A stretch of DNA of 64,000 nt from Dehalococcoidia bacterium (GTDB lineage Bacteria > Chloroflexota > Dehalococcoidia > GIF9 > AB-539-J10). This document shows, one piece after another, positions 25,767-34,453 of the stretch (its first letter is position 1; every line of letters starts with the position of its first letter). The stretch covers positions 1 through 64,000 of the forward strand of contig JAFGFT010000004.1 in assembly GCA_016930935.1 (NCBI GenBank). The letters run 5' to 3'. Under the pieces are notes generated by a model. It saw only the letters and a list, made by a program, of their open reading frames with translations, was not told the origin of the DNA and did not search any database. Position numbers and translations under genes: made by a program.

Positions 25767-27656
25767 CTATCTCACCGTCACTGATTTCGCTAGGTTGCGC
25801 GGCATGTCCGGGTTGCATCCACGCAGCACCGACATGTGGTACGCCAGCAACTGCAGCGGGGCCACAGAGAGCAGCGGGTACAGCAGCGGGGATACCACCG
25901 GAATGGGTATCGAGTAATCAAATGAGTCCGAAGGCACATCAGAGATGCCGATGATGTACCCACCCCGCGCCCGCGCCTCCATCACGTTGTTCATGGTGTC
26001 TGCATACGTCTCATCATTGGGACAGACAGCTACCACGGGCGTGCCTTGCTCTATCAGCGCCAGGGTGCCGTGCTTCAACTCTCCCGCCGGCATCCCCTCC
26101 GCGTGGATGTAACTTATCTCTTTCATCTTGAGCGCTCCCTCCATGGCCGTGGCGAAGTTGATGCCGCGACCGATGTAGTAGAAGTGGCCGCTGTCCTTGA
26201 GGCTGAACGCGAGCCGCTCAAGGCTATAGTTCAGTCCGTGCAGCATCTTGTACAGAAGCTCTCCCGCATGAGACAGCTCCACCCTGCCCTCATCCACCCG
26301 GTTCGCCATGGCGTGTGCAAGCATGTGGAACACCGCGAGCTGGCACATGAACGTCTTGGTGGCCGCCACACCCACCTCCGCGCCACACTTGAGCCTCAGT
26401 ACGTAATCTCCCATGTCCGCCAGGAGGCAGGACGGCCGGTTTACCACGCTTACCACACGAGCGCCCGCCTGCTTCGCCAGCTTCACGCCCTCCACCACGT
26501 CTGCTGTCTCCCCGCTCTGTGATACGGCGATGACCACCGTATCTGTGCCAAGCGCGGGAGCGAAATAGCCGAATTCCGACCCCATCAACACGTCTGAGAA
26601 CTTATGCGCTACTTTCGAGAACAGGTAACGGCCGATGAGCGCCGCATGCCGTGACGTGCCGCACGCCGTGAATACCACCTGCCGCGCACCCAGTATTGCG
26701 AATGCCGCGTCTATCAGTTCCTTGTGTTCCCGCATGCTGCACAATTCCAGCGCGGCGGGCTGCGCCAGTATCTCCTGCTGCATGTAGTGCGCGAAGCCGT
26801 TGAGAGCAGTGTCTGCCCATTTACAATCCATGGGCACCGTCTTTCGTTGTACCTCACACCCTTCTGCGTCTATGAAACGGACTCCCTCCTGCGTGATGAC
26901 CGCTATCTCACCATCTCCCACCTGGGCCATCCTGGTGGCATGGGGCGAGAAGGCGAGCACGTCACTGGCGAGATAGGCTCCATCCTCTGCGTATCCCACC
27001 ACGAGCGGGTTGTCCAGCCGCACGCCCACCATCTTCCCCTGCTCTCCGGCGTGCATGGCAACGAATGCGTACGAACCCTCGAACTGCGCGCATACGGCGC
27101 GGACGGCGTCCTCAAGACAGGGATGACCGTTCTGAAGTTCCAGCGCGATGAGGTGCGGGATGACCTCGGTATCCGTCTCTGAGCGGAACAGGATGCCCTG
27201 CGCCAGCAGTTCACGCCGCAGTACCAGGTAGTTCTCCAGAATGCCGTTGTGCACCACTGCCACACGACCCGAGGCATCAGTGTGCGGGTGGGCGTTGGCC
27301 TGTGTGACTCCGCCATGCGTGGCCCAGCGTGTGTGGCCTATGGCGATGTCCCCGGTCATTGCTGAGAGGTTCTGTTGTGTGTCCACCTCGTTGATGTGGC
27401 CGACATCCTTCCGTACCATCAGCACGCCGTTGTGCGGTACGGCAATACCCGCAGAGTCATATCCACGGTACTCAAGGTGGTGGAGCCCTTCCATGACACG
27501 TGCAACCGCATCTGCAGCGCCGTGTGCTTCAAGGTGGGATTCTGGAGCCATTGTTGTGGCACTTCGGAACATCTGTCCCAAAAGGGGGCAATTGGGTTCA
27601 GGTGCGAGAGCGGGCTCACCGCCATCCCATCTACAGAATCCGATTATGCCGCACAT
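25767..27656 (-). CDS. glmS: Glutamine-fructose-6-phosphate aminotransferase (isomerizing)
   Basis: 629 residues. Cys2 (MCGIIGF) is the N-terminal nucleophile of the glutaminase domain. RGYDSAGIAV and GHTRWATHGGVT follow. Two SIS domains bind sugar phosphate (CGTSRHAALIGRYLF and SQSGETADV). HAEGMPAGELKHGTLALI and the C-terminal PRNLAKSVTV are family signatures. About 35 extra residues are inserted between CGIIGF and LEYRGYDS compared with typical GlmS. It makes glucosamine-6-phosphate for UDP-GlcNAc, the precursor of peptidoglycan and of the amino sugars made elsewhere in this locus. The start has GAGGT upstream. Confidence 0.96.
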   Translation of the reverse strand: MCGIIGFCRWDGGEPALAPEPNCPLLGQMFRSATTMAPESHLEAHGAADAVARVMEGLHHLEYRGYDSAGIAVPHNGVLMVRKDVGHINEVDTQQNLSAMTGDIAIGHTRWATHGGVTQANAHPHTDASGRVAVVHNGILENYLVLRRELLAQGILFRSETDTEVIPHLIALELQNGHPCLEDAVRAVCAQFEGSYAFVAMHAGEQGKMVGVRLDNPLVVGYAEDGAYLASDVLAFSPHATRMAQVGDGEIAVITQEGVRFIDAEGCEVQRKTVPMDCKWADTALNGFAHYMQQEILAQPAALELCSMREHKELIDAAFAILGARQVVFTACGTSRHAALIGRYLFSKVAHKFSDVLMGSEFGYFAPALGTDTVVIAVSQSGETADVVEGVKLAKQAGARVVSVVNRPSCLLADMGDYVLRLKCGAEVGVAATKTFMCQLAVFHMLAHAMANRVDEGRVELSHAGELLYKMLHGLNYSLERLAFSLKDSGHFYYIGRGINFATAMEGALKMKEISYIHAEGMPAGELKHGTLALIEQGTPVVAVCPNDETYADTMNNVMEARARGGYIIGISDVPSDSFDYSIPIPVVSPLLYPLLSVAPLQLLAYHMSVLRGCNPDMPRNLAKSVTVR

Positions 27657-28175
27657 CGTTTACCTCGTTGCGCATTCTGGAGCCGGTTCACGAACCGTTC
27701 ACAGATTCTTCAGTACAGGCGATCACGCAGGAGAGATTGAAATCCTCCATCACGCGGGGAGCGAGCGCCGTTCACTACTGGATGCGCCATGCTCATAGAC
27801 GTGCGGTTCCCTGTTGTGTGCAGGGACCACAACGCCTCTCTTCCTGGCGCTGGATTGCTTGTATGCGTTGTTGGTTGTCTCGCGGCCGGACAGGTTCTAA
27901 GGTTCTCTTGTGTGTCTACCAGAAATCCGCAGCGACTTTGTGAAGCCGGTGAGAACGCTGCATTCTTATGCGAATAGCGGCAGGTCAGTCACTCTAGCAC
28001 TGTGGCACTCTACGGAACAACCCTTTTGCGTGGCAAACGTGCAACGGCTGTGTAGGCATTTGACTCAACACAGTGTAGGACATTCGGCCATGGGCAGGTG
28101 GAAGCGACACCTGAAACAAGAAAGGCTGCCCGTGTGAGGGGCAGCCTCATGGTGATGCAGTGGGACATGCGGGGG
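27657..28175. other. Intergenic region upstream of glmS
   Basis: A 519-base gap between glmS and fabG, both on the minus strand. The last part holds the fabG terminator (28123-28147). The remainder presumably contains the glmS promoter. I looked for a glmS ribozyme core and found nothing I can support. Short plus-strand frames here have no conserved features. Confidence 0.55.
28123..28147 (-). terminator. Intrinsic terminator after fabG
   Basis: An 8-bp stem AGGCTGCC/GGCAGCCT with a 9-nt loop lies about 28 nt past the fabG stop and is followed on the minus strand by TTCTTGTTTC. This fits a Rho-independent terminator at the end of the fatty-acid cluster. Confidence 0.7.
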
Positions 28176-28925
28176 CTACATGCCGCCGTCTATGCCGATG
28201 ACCTGGCCGCTCACGTAGGAGGCCCTGTCCGATGCGAGGAACGCCACAACCTCCGCCACCTCTTCCGGCTCTCCGGCGCGGCGCAGTGCGATGACCTCAA
28301 GGAACCTGGCGCGGACCTCTTCAGGCAGCACATCCGTCATCTGCGAGTGTATATAGCCGGGCGCAACCGCATTCGCGGTGATGCCCTTGGAACCCATCTC
28401 TTTTGCCAGGCTCTTGGTGAAGGCGATGATGCCTCCCTTCGAGGCTGAGTAGTTCGTCTGGCCCGGGTTGCCAATGACGCCCGCGATTGACGCGAGGCTG
28501 ACGATGCGTCCGTAGCCCTGTTTCATCATGGGCTTGAGAGCGTGCTTGGAGCACAGGAAGGTGCCTTTCAGGTTGATATCAAGGACATCATCCCACGCCT
28601 TCTCTGACATGCGTATCAGGAGGCCGTCCTTCGTGATGCCCGCGTTGTTGATGAGGATGTGCAGGCCGCCCCACTTCTCCACTACCTCATCCATCATACG
28701 CTTCACGGCCTCTCCGTCCGTGACATTCGCCTCTACGATGAAGCCCTCCGCTCCCAGCGCCTCCAGTGCGGTAACAACCTCTCTGGCGTCTATCTCATTC
28801 TGGGGGTCGATGTTCACGTAGTTGACGGCGACCTTCGCACCCATGGCTCCGAGTTTCAGGGCGATGGCCCTGCCCAGTCCACGGGATGCTCCGGTTACAA
28901 CGGCGACTTTTCCTTCCAGTTCCAT
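28176..28925 (-). CDS. fabG: 3-oxoacyl-ACP reductase
   Basis: 249 residues, a classical SDR. The NADP motif TGASRGLG, the NNAG motif (INNAGITKDGLLIRM) and the YSASKGG catalytic pair are present; INNAGITKD and NAVAPGYI are strong FabG markers. It reduces 3-oxoacyl-ACP in fatty-acid elongation. The ATG at 28925 was chosen because GGGAGG lies 5 nt upstream; the frame also opens 4 codons earlier. It is the last gene of the cluster but is separated from fabF by a strong terminator hairpin. Confidence 0.93.
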   Translation of the reverse strand: MELEGKVAVVTGASRGLGRAIALKLGAMGAKVAVNYVNIDPQNEIDAREVVTALEALGAEGFIVEANVTDGEAVKRMMDEVVEKWGGLHILINNAGITKDGLLIRMSEKAWDDVLDINLKGTFLCSKHALKPMMKQGYGRIVSLASIAGVIGNPGQTNYSASKGGIIAFTKSLAKEMGSKGITANAVAPGYIHSQMTDVLPEEVRARFLEVIALRRAGEPEEVAEVVAFLASDRASYVSGQVIGIDGGM

Positions 28926-28943
28926 GTTGCCTCCCATAGAAAA

Positions 28944-28968
28944 AAGGGCCGGGGAGTGCCCGGCCCTT
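28944..28968 (-). terminator. Strong intrinsic terminator between fabF and fabG
   Basis: A perfect 10-bp stem AAGGGCCGGG/CCCGGCCCTT with a 5-nt loop is followed on the minus strand by TTTTCT. It starts 9 nt past the fabF stop and ends 18 nt before the fabG ATG, overlapping the region just upstream of the fabG ribosome site. It should end or attenuate transcripts from fabF, so fabG would be expressed at a lower level or from its own promoter. Confidence 0.8.
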
Positions 28969-28977
28969 CAGTATCCG

Positions 28978-30210
28978 CTATCCGTTGAATCGCTTGAATA
29001 CGAGACAGCTGTTCTCGCCGCCGAGGCCGAAGCTGTCTGTGAGGCAGACGTCCACCTTCGCTTCCCTGGCCACGTTCGGCACGTAGTCAAGGTCGCACTC
29101 AGGGTCAGGCGTCTCATAGTTGATGGTGGGGTGAATCACGCCATTCAGTATGGTCATGATGCAGATGATGGACTCAGTGGCTCCCGCAGCGGTGATTGCG
29201 TGTCCTATCATGGACTTCGTGGAACTGACGGGCACCTTGTAGGCGTGCTCACCGAGTGCCAGTTTGAGGGCCTTTGTCTCTGTGGGGTCATTCAAGCGGG
29301 TGCTTGTGCCATGTGCATTGACATAATCCACATCAGCAGCAGTGAAGCCGGCTCGTGCGAGCGCGTCCTTCATGGCGTAGGCCTCAGCCTCAGGAAACGG
29401 GGCCGTCTGGTCATACGCGTCAAACGACCACGCTGCGCCGGCAAGCTCTGCCAGGATGTTCGCTCCGCGCGCCTTCGCGTGGTCCAGTGATTCCAGTACA
29501 AGGATGCCTGCACCCTCACCAAAGACGAATCCGGACCGGTTGGCGTCGAATGGTCGGCATGCCTTGGTGTGGTCCGTCTCCCTTGTGAGGGCACCAAGAA
29601 TGTCCAGCCCCGCGATTCCTACCGGTGACAGAGTTGAATCGGAACCGCCGGCGAGCATGACATCCGCGTGACCGAGCTTGATGAAGTTTGCGGCAGTGCC
29701 GATGGCGTCTGCGCCGGAGGCACAGAGGCTGTTCGGACTGCTGTTCGGACCCTTAGCGCCAAACAACATCGCTATCTGCATGGCCGGCGCACTTGGGCCG
29801 GACCGTGCGATGAAGAGTGGGTCCACTCTCCTTGGTCCGCGCCGCACCATGATGTCGCTCTGTTTGACTATATAATCGCTCTCTGCCAGACAGGCGACGG
29901 CTACGCCAACCCTCTCCCGCACCTCACGATTCATGTCTATGCCGGCATGGGTCATGGCCTCCTGCGCTGCGGCTACACCGAAGTGAACCGCGCGAGGGTT
30001 CCTGTCAGCCGTTTTCGGATCCATGTAGTCATATGCGTCGAATCCCTTGACCTCCGCATCGACCTTCACGTAGAACTTTGATGCGTCGAACCTCTCTATC
30101 GGTGCTATCGCGGACTTTCCGGCGACCGCACCCTTCCAGAACTCGGCGACCGAGTGGCCGAGGGGATTGATTGTCCCCATTCCCGTGACCACTACCCTGG
30201 GAGTTTGCAT
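28978..30210 (-). CDS. fabF: Beta-ketoacyl-ACP synthase II
   Basis: 410 residues with the thiolase fold. The start VVVTGMGTINPLGHSV is typical. The active-site cysteine is in NSLCASGADAIG, the histidines in VNAHGTSTRLND and SMIGHAITAAG, and the GFG-loop region near DSFGLGGENS closes the site. It condenses malonyl-ACP with acyl-ACP. Its ATG overlaps the fabL TGA (TGATG) and follows AAGGGG. A terminator lies just after the stop. Confidence 0.93.
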   Translation of the reverse strand: MQTPRVVVTGMGTINPLGHSVAEFWKGAVAGKSAIAPIERFDASKFYVKVDAEVKGFDAYDYMDPKTADRNPRAVHFGVAAAQEAMTHAGIDMNREVRERVGVAVACLAESDYIVKQSDIMVRRGPRRVDPLFIARSGPSAPAMQIAMLFGAKGPNSSPNSLCASGADAIGTAANFIKLGHADVMLAGGSDSTLSPVGIAGLDILGALTRETDHTKACRPFDANRSGFVFGEGAGILVLESLDHAKARGANILAELAGAAWSFDAYDQTAPFPEAEAYAMKDALARAGFTAADVDYVNAHGTSTRLNDPTETKALKLALGEHAYKVPVSSTKSMIGHAITAAGATESIICIMTILNGVIHPTINYETPDPECDLDYVPNVAREAKVDVCLTDSFGLGGENSCLVFKRFNG

Positions 30211-30995
30211 CAGGCTTCCCCTTTCTCAATGATGGGTGGATAGAGTGATATCGAAGTACCACCATCCACGATGATTGTCTGTCCGCGAATCATGTAGGCC
30301 TGTTCGCTGCACAGGAAGGCGACCGCCTCCGCCACGTCCTCAGGGGTCACCATTCGCCCCGCAGGTGTGGTCTGTTTCATGTCCTTGACATAACCTTCCT
30401 TGATGTAGAACTGGAGCGCTTCCGTATTGACCGCGGAGGCGGAGACTGCATTCACGGAGATGTCATGAGGAATCATCTCTATCGAGAGATACCTGGTGAG
30501 GGCCTCAAGCGCTGCCTTGGAAACGCCGACGGCGGTATAGGTTGGCCAGACAAACTGCGAGCCAAGACTCGATATGCTGACTATCTTTCCGCCTCTACCT
30601 TCCATGAGTGGCATGGCCTGCTGCGCACCGAGGAGCAGCGCCCTCGCATTGATGTTCATCGTCCAGTCCCACGCCTTGGCGTCTATCTCAGAGAGGGGAC
30701 GTCCGACTCCCGATGCGGCGTTGCTGATGAAGATGTCCAGGTATCCGAACTTCTCTCGAACGAACTCGAACATCTCTTCAATCTTGGCAGGGTCTCCTAC
30801 ATTAGCTTTGATAACCTCGGCACGGACGCCCAGTGCTCTTATCTGTTCGGCTGTCTCTTCTGCCGACTCTCGGCGCCGGAAGAAATTGACGACGATGTCA
30901 CAACCGTCCGATGCGAGACGCAGTGCAGTGGCCTTGCCTATGCCTCTCCCACTGCCTGTTACCAGAGCAACCTTTCCTTCTAGTGGCTTCACCAT
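30210..30995 (-). CDS. fabL: Enoyl-ACP reductase, FabL type
   Basis: 261 residues, an SDR. The cofactor motif is TGSGRGIG. Several blocks match B. subtilis FabL rather than FabG or FabI: VVNFFRRRESAEETAEQI, VIKANVGDPAKIEEMF, ISNAASGVGRPL, DWTMNINARALL, YTAVGVSKAALEALTRYLSIE and GQTIIVDGG. Catalytic Tyr and Lys are in YTAVGVSK. It should reduce the enoyl-ACP double bond with NADPH and complete the elongation cycle. The gene lies 2 nt after acpP and overlaps the fabF start, so it is tightly coupled. Confidence 0.85.
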   Translation of the reverse strand: MVKPLEGKVALVTGSGRGIGKATALRLASDGCDIVVNFFRRRESAEETAEQIRALGVRAEVIKANVGDPAKIEEMFEFVREKFGYLDIFISNAASGVGRPLSEIDAKAWDWTMNINARALLLGAQQAMPLMEGRGGKIVSISSLGSQFVWPTYTAVGVSKAALEALTRYLSIEMIPHDISVNAVSASAVNTEALQFYIKEGYVKDMKQTTPAGRMVTPEDVAEAVAFLCSEQAYMIRGQTIIVDGGTSISLYPPIIEKGEA

Positions 30996-30997
30996 GA

Positions 30998-31237
30998 CTA
31001 CCCCTTCTTTGCTGTTTCCGCCACTACGAAGTCAACGAAGTCGCCGAAACAGGTGAACTTCTGTGCCTCTTCATCCGGTATTTCGATATCGAACTTCTCC
31101 TCGACGGCAACCAGAGCTTGCACTATGTCGAGAGAATCTGCCTTCATCTCTTTGAAGGTACCTTCCCTTGTGATACTGGCTTGATCGACATGAACGATCC
31201 TGGAAACGATCTCTTTGACCTGTTCTTCAACAGTCAT
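30998..31237 (-). CDS. acpP: Acyl carrier protein
   Basis: 79 residues, acidic. The 4'-phosphopantetheine attachment serine is Ser35 in KADSLDIVQ. Helix III EIPDEEAQKFTCFGDFVDFV is typical, although Cys in FTCFGD is uncommon. It carries acyl chains for FabF, FabG, FabL and PlsX, all encoded beside it. Its start overlaps the plsX stop by 4 nt. Confidence 0.95.
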   Translation of the reverse strand: MTVEEQVKEIVSRIVHVDQASITREGTFKEMKADSLDIVQALVAVEEKFDIEIPDEEAQKFTCFGDFVDFVVAETAKKG

Positions 31238-32277
31238 TGGCTGTGACCTCCTTCTTGAAGCTTACCTTGCTTTCTGAGAAGAGCGATTTCACTCTTCAGA
31301 CTACCCACAATGTTGGCTTCAACTGCCTTTCTTGCCCCGTTTATGCCGTGCACGACATGCTCGGCCCTGCACGCGCCATGAGCGATTCTCACGACGCCGT
31401 CCACACCCCACAGGATACCAGACCCTTCTTCTTCTCCCTCGTACGAGAGTTTCTTGAGAGGAAGAAAGCGGTCGAACAACCAGCCGGCGATGCCCTTGAA
31501 GGCGGGGGTCTTCTCCAGGAACCATGTTCGTCCCCGCGACCCGATGCTCTCGTAAAACTTCAAGAGTATGTTGCCTACGAAACCGTCACACAGGATGACG
31601 TTCGCCTTCCCTGTGAGAATCTCATTGCCTTCGATGTTGCCGATGAAGTTGAGTCCGCTGTCCTGCAGCAGTGGGAATGCCTCTTTCACCAGGTCATTCC
31701 CTTTGCCCTGTTCGCTTCCCGTGCTGAGAAGGCCGACAGTCGGGTTCGGGATGCCGTACAGTATACGTGCATAGACCGTGCCTGCTATCGCAAAAGACAC
31801 GAGCTGATGTGGTTTGCAGTCGACATTTGCGCCGAGGTCCATAATGACTATATCAGGGGCGAAACTGCTGAAGCCGCCGCCGATAGTCGGCCTCTCGATG
31901 CCATCCACCATCCCGAGGTAGGTTGCGGCGCTGGCGGCCACTGCGCCTGACGACCCCGCGCTGACGAAGGCGTCTGCCTCTCCATCTCTGACCAGCCTGG
32001 TGCCGACGACTATGGAAGAATCCTTCTTCTTCCGAATGGCAAGTGCGGGAGATTCTCCCTCAACGATTACCTCGGATGCGTAGACGCACCGGACGAGACC
32101 TTCTGCGGTACCATCTGCACGCAACCCTTCGGCGATGGCAGCTTCTTGGCCGACCAGGATGATGTCAACTTGACCGCGGTGCGCGCTTTCGAGCGCCCCC
32201 TTGATGATTTCCTGAGGAGCGTAGTCGCCCCCCATGACATCGACGGCTACCCTTACCTTCGCGGCAGTTTGTGACAA
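31234..32277 (-). CDS. plsX: Phosphate acyltransferase PlsX
   Basis: About 347 residues. Family motifs are AVDVMGGDYAPQEIIKGA, SAGSSGAVAASA, RPTIGG, MDLGANVDCKP, SLLSTGSEQGKGN (written STGSEQGKGN in the frame) and LCDGFVGNILLK. It transfers acyl groups from acyl-ACP to phosphate, feeding phospholipid synthesis. I placed the start at a TTG at 32277, because AGGAG lies 6 nt upstream. The next in-frame ATG at 32313 has no ribosome site and would add 12 residues. Confidence 0.92.
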   Translation of the reverse strand: MSQTAAKVRVAVDVMGGDYAPQEIIKGALESAHRGQVDIILVGQEAAIAEGLRADGTAEGLVRCVYASEVIVEGESPALAIRKKKDSSIVVGTRLVRDGEADAFVSAGSSGAVAASAATYLGMVDGIERPTIGGGFSSFAPDIVIMDLGANVDCKPHQLVSFAIAGTVYARILYGIPNPTVGLLSTGSEQGKGNDLVKEAFPLLQDSGLNFIGNIEGNEILTGKANVILCDGFVGNILLKFYESIGSRGRTWFLEKTPAFKGIAGWLFDRFLPLKKLSYEGEEEGSGILWGVDGVVRIAHGACRAEHVVHGINGARKAVEANIVGSLKSEIALLRKQGKLQEGGHSQ

Positions 32278-32344
32278 ACTCGACTCCTCATTGACCGGAA
32301 TGGCAGCGACCATCAGTGTGCCGAACGGACTTCGCTGTGTCGGC

Positions 32345-32764
32345 TCACCGACACTCAGGGATTCTCACCCGTGCCTCACCTGAGACTACTACCTCGTCAG
32401 CCTGGTTGCGACAGGACAGTGAACAAGTGACACATACTATATCATCGTCCCTGCTCACTGACTCAACTTTGCTGGACACAGTGAGCGTGTCTCCCGGTCG
32501 AGCAGGGCTCCTGAAACGTATGGAGAGATTGCCATTGGAATCCCAATGCTCTCCAAATGTATTGCTCAGCATTTCGGATATGTAGGCGAGAACGAGCATG
32601 CCATGTGCAATGGTGCCGCCCAATGGAGTGGAAGCCGCGAATTCCTGGTCGATGTGAATCGGGTTGTAGTCGCCCGATGCCTCGGCGTACTTATTGATGT
32701 TGGGCTGTGAGACCTGCCTGACCAGGTCCGGTAGCATCAACCCTTCATGAAAAGGTGAACTCAT
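32345..32764 (-). CDS. MaoC-like (R)-3-hydroxyacyl dehydratase, catalytic subunit (HadB-like)
   Basis: 139 residues, single hot-dog domain. The hydratase 2 motif is complete: YAEASGDYNPIHID with Asp32 and His37, and GGTIAHGML. In mycobacterial HadAB/HadBC the catalytic subunit has this form. Its place directly upstream of plsX, acpP, fabL, fabF and fabG suggests it dehydrates 3-hydroxyacyl-ACP, since no FabZ is present in the cluster. GGAG lies 11 nt before the ATG. Confidence 0.82.
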   Translation of the reverse strand: MSSPFHEGLMLPDLVRQVSQPNINKYAEASGDYNPIHIDQEFAASTPLGGTIAHGMLVLAYISEMLSNTFGEHWDSNGNLSIRFRSPARPGDTLTVSSKVESVSRDDDIVCVTCSLSCRNQADEVVVSGEARVRIPECR

Positions 32765-32772
32765 TTGCGTCG

Positions 32773-33153
32773 TTACTCCGGCAGTATCACAGTGGAGCGT
32801 CCGTGTTGAACGAGCGTTCCAGACTCATCGGAAATCTCCATGTCCAGCGTCAACATGCGCATCGGTCCTCGTGCGAGTTTTCGGTGTACCTTCGCTGCGC
32901 ATGTGACCTTCGTATCCACGGGTACCAGCTTCGCGAATTGAAATTCCTGTGAGGCATGTATCGTACCCGGTGGGAAGGCCACCAATTCGGCCAGGGCGCC
33001 GATTGCATGGGCGGCGACCGCGAGAGGTGGCACGTGCGTCCGGTTCGTTGCTTCCACCGCCTCAATGTACGCGGCAACCATGTCGGCTGTCAGCCTGTAC
33101 TCGACGGGCGGAAACTCGTGCCCCGGGGTCAGTTCATCATATCCGGCTGGCAA
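32773..33153 (-). CDS. MaoC N-terminal/FAS1-like hot-dog protein (HadA-like subunit)
   Basis: 126 residues, hot-dog fold without the D-x4-H catalytic motif. Recognisable segments are LTPGHEFPPVEYRLT, YIEAVEATN and HASQEFQFAKLVPVDTKVTC. This is the pattern of the non-catalytic subunit that pairs with MaoC in HadAB-type dehydratases. It starts at a TTG with AAGGA upstream and precedes the catalytic subunit by 8 nt. It heads the fatty-acid cluster. Partnership is inferred from family and spacing. Confidence 0.75.
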   Translation of the reverse strand: MPAGYDELTPGHEFPPVEYRLTADMVAAYIEAVEATNRTHVPPLAVAAHAIGALAELVAFPPGTIHASQEFQFAKLVPVDTKVTCAAKVHRKLARGPMRMLTLDMEISDESGTLVQHGRSTVILPE

Positions 33154-33293
33154 TCTAGTCGTCCTTCAGTCCGCACGAGATGTAGAATACACAAACACGA
33201 ACGTATACTCGCTCTGGAAACGCGCCAAATTTGCGATATCATGTCATTCCGCCCGAGTGAGTGTCAATGGCGCCGCCTTGAAACGAAGCGTGC

Positions 33294-33791
33294 GTGCGAA
33301 TAAGATTATCAGGTATTGCATCGGCAATCCATGAATTGAGCACAACTTTGGAGATATTACGACAGATACTCGGCAATAAGATGATTGTTGGTCCTGCCGC
33401 TGCATGGCTCGCAGCGCAGGCATTGAAGACTCTGCTGGACTGCGCGCGTCACAGGAGGCTCAACCTCCGGCTGCTGGTAGCCACGGGGGGAATGCCCAGC
33501 GCCCATTCCGCGCTCGTGTGTGGTCTTGCCACAACTGCAGGAGTGGTTGAAGGATTCGGTTCTGCCGCCTTCGGCATCACTGCAGCCCTTGCACTGGTTG
33601 TCATGTACGATGCCGCGGGCGTGCGACAGGCTGTGGACAAGCAGTCCGAAATTCTCACGCACCTGCTGACGCATATTCCCAAGACGCCGGCCGAATTCGA
33701 CAGTTTCCTTGAGGGACTCGTGGGTCATACCCGCTTCCAGGTTGTCGCAGGGGCCTTTCTAGGAGTCTTTGTGGCGATGCTCATCGTCTGA
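33294..33791 (+). CDS. Divergent PAP2-family membrane protein (DUF212/YuiD-like)
   Basis: Up to 165 residues. The body matches DUF212: GNKMIVGPAAAWLAAQALKTLL, GGMPSAHSALVCGLAT (the PSAHS phosphatase-like motif) and VMYDAAGVRQAVDKQSEIL. Three to four membrane helices are predicted. Members are thought to act on lipid or sugar phosphates, but the function is unproven. The GTG at 33294 is only the outer limit; TTG codons at 33336 and 33348 would give the usual N-terminus, and no ribosome site decides. Confidence 0.82.
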   Translation: MRIRLSGIASAIHELSTTLEILRQILGNKMIVGPAAAWLAAQALKTLLDCARHRRLNLRLLVATGGMPSAHSALVCGLATTAGVVEGFGSAAFGITAALALVVMYDAAGVRQAVDKQSEILTHLLTHIPKTPAEFDSFLEGLVGHTRFQVVAGAFLGVFVAMLIV

Positions 33792-33853
33792 TTCACCGGC
33801 TGTCCAGTACGCTGGATTGCTGGCGGCTCAGTTGTTCCACTATAATTGGCCGC

Positions 33854-34429
33854 ATGCGTCGCTATGACAGTTCTCCAATGAATGCCATCCTGTTCCTGGT
33901 GGCGCTCAATGTCCTTGTCTTCTTCTTCACACTGGTTCGTCCGGCGTTGACCTATTACCTGGGACTGACGCCCATGCTCGTTGTGCAGCAACCGTGGACG
34001 CTTATCACCAATCTTTTCGTCCACGCGAGCTTCAACCACATACTGTTCAACATGATAAGCCTGTACTTCCTCGGCAGCTTCCTGCTGAGGCTTGTGGGTG
34101 AGGCGAGCTTCCTGAAAGTGTTCTTCCTGGGAGGGTTGGCGGGCAACCTGCTGTATGTCCTTCTTGGGCCGCCGATGATACCGGGAGTGGGCGCATCGGG
34201 AGCCATCTATGCGGTTGGCGGTGCGCTTGTCGCCATCGCTCCCCGAATTCGCGTGCTTGTGTTTCCACTGCCGTTTCCAGTGCCGCTGTGGGGCGCGATG
34301 ACCTTCTTTCTGCTCATCTCTTTCTTCATGGCTGGTATTGCATGGCAGGCACATCTTGGAGGCTTCCTGTTCGGACTGGCGGCCGGCTACTACTACAAGC
34401 GCCGACAGGGCCGACCTCTCTACTTCTAG
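33854..34429 (+). CDS. Rhomboid-family intramembrane serine protease
   Basis: 191 residues with six membrane helices. The serine of the catalytic pair is Ser115 in GVGASGAIYA and the histidine is His167 in WQAHLGGFLFG. The HxxxN motif on helix 2 is NHILFN (His62, Asn66). It should cleave transmembrane substrates within the bilayer. It lies in a plus-strand run downstream of DUF212 and 24 nt before an alpha/beta hydrolase gene. Substrates are unknown. Confidence 0.9.
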   Translation: MRRYDSSPMNAILFLVALNVLVFFFTLVRPALTYYLGLTPMLVVQQPWTLITNLFVHASFNHILFNMISLYFLGSFLLRLVGEASFLKVFFLGGLAGNLLYVLLGPPMIPGVGASGAIYAVGGALVAIAPRIRVLVFPLPFPVPLWGAMTFFLLISFFMAGIAWQAHLGGFLFGLAAGYYYKRRQGRPLYF

Positions 34430-34453
34430 CCCATAAGGGACCCCCTGATTCAG

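Noticed and set aside
27657..28122. glmS ribozyme upstream of glmS
   Set aside because: I could not identify the conserved core or a leader with the expected layout.
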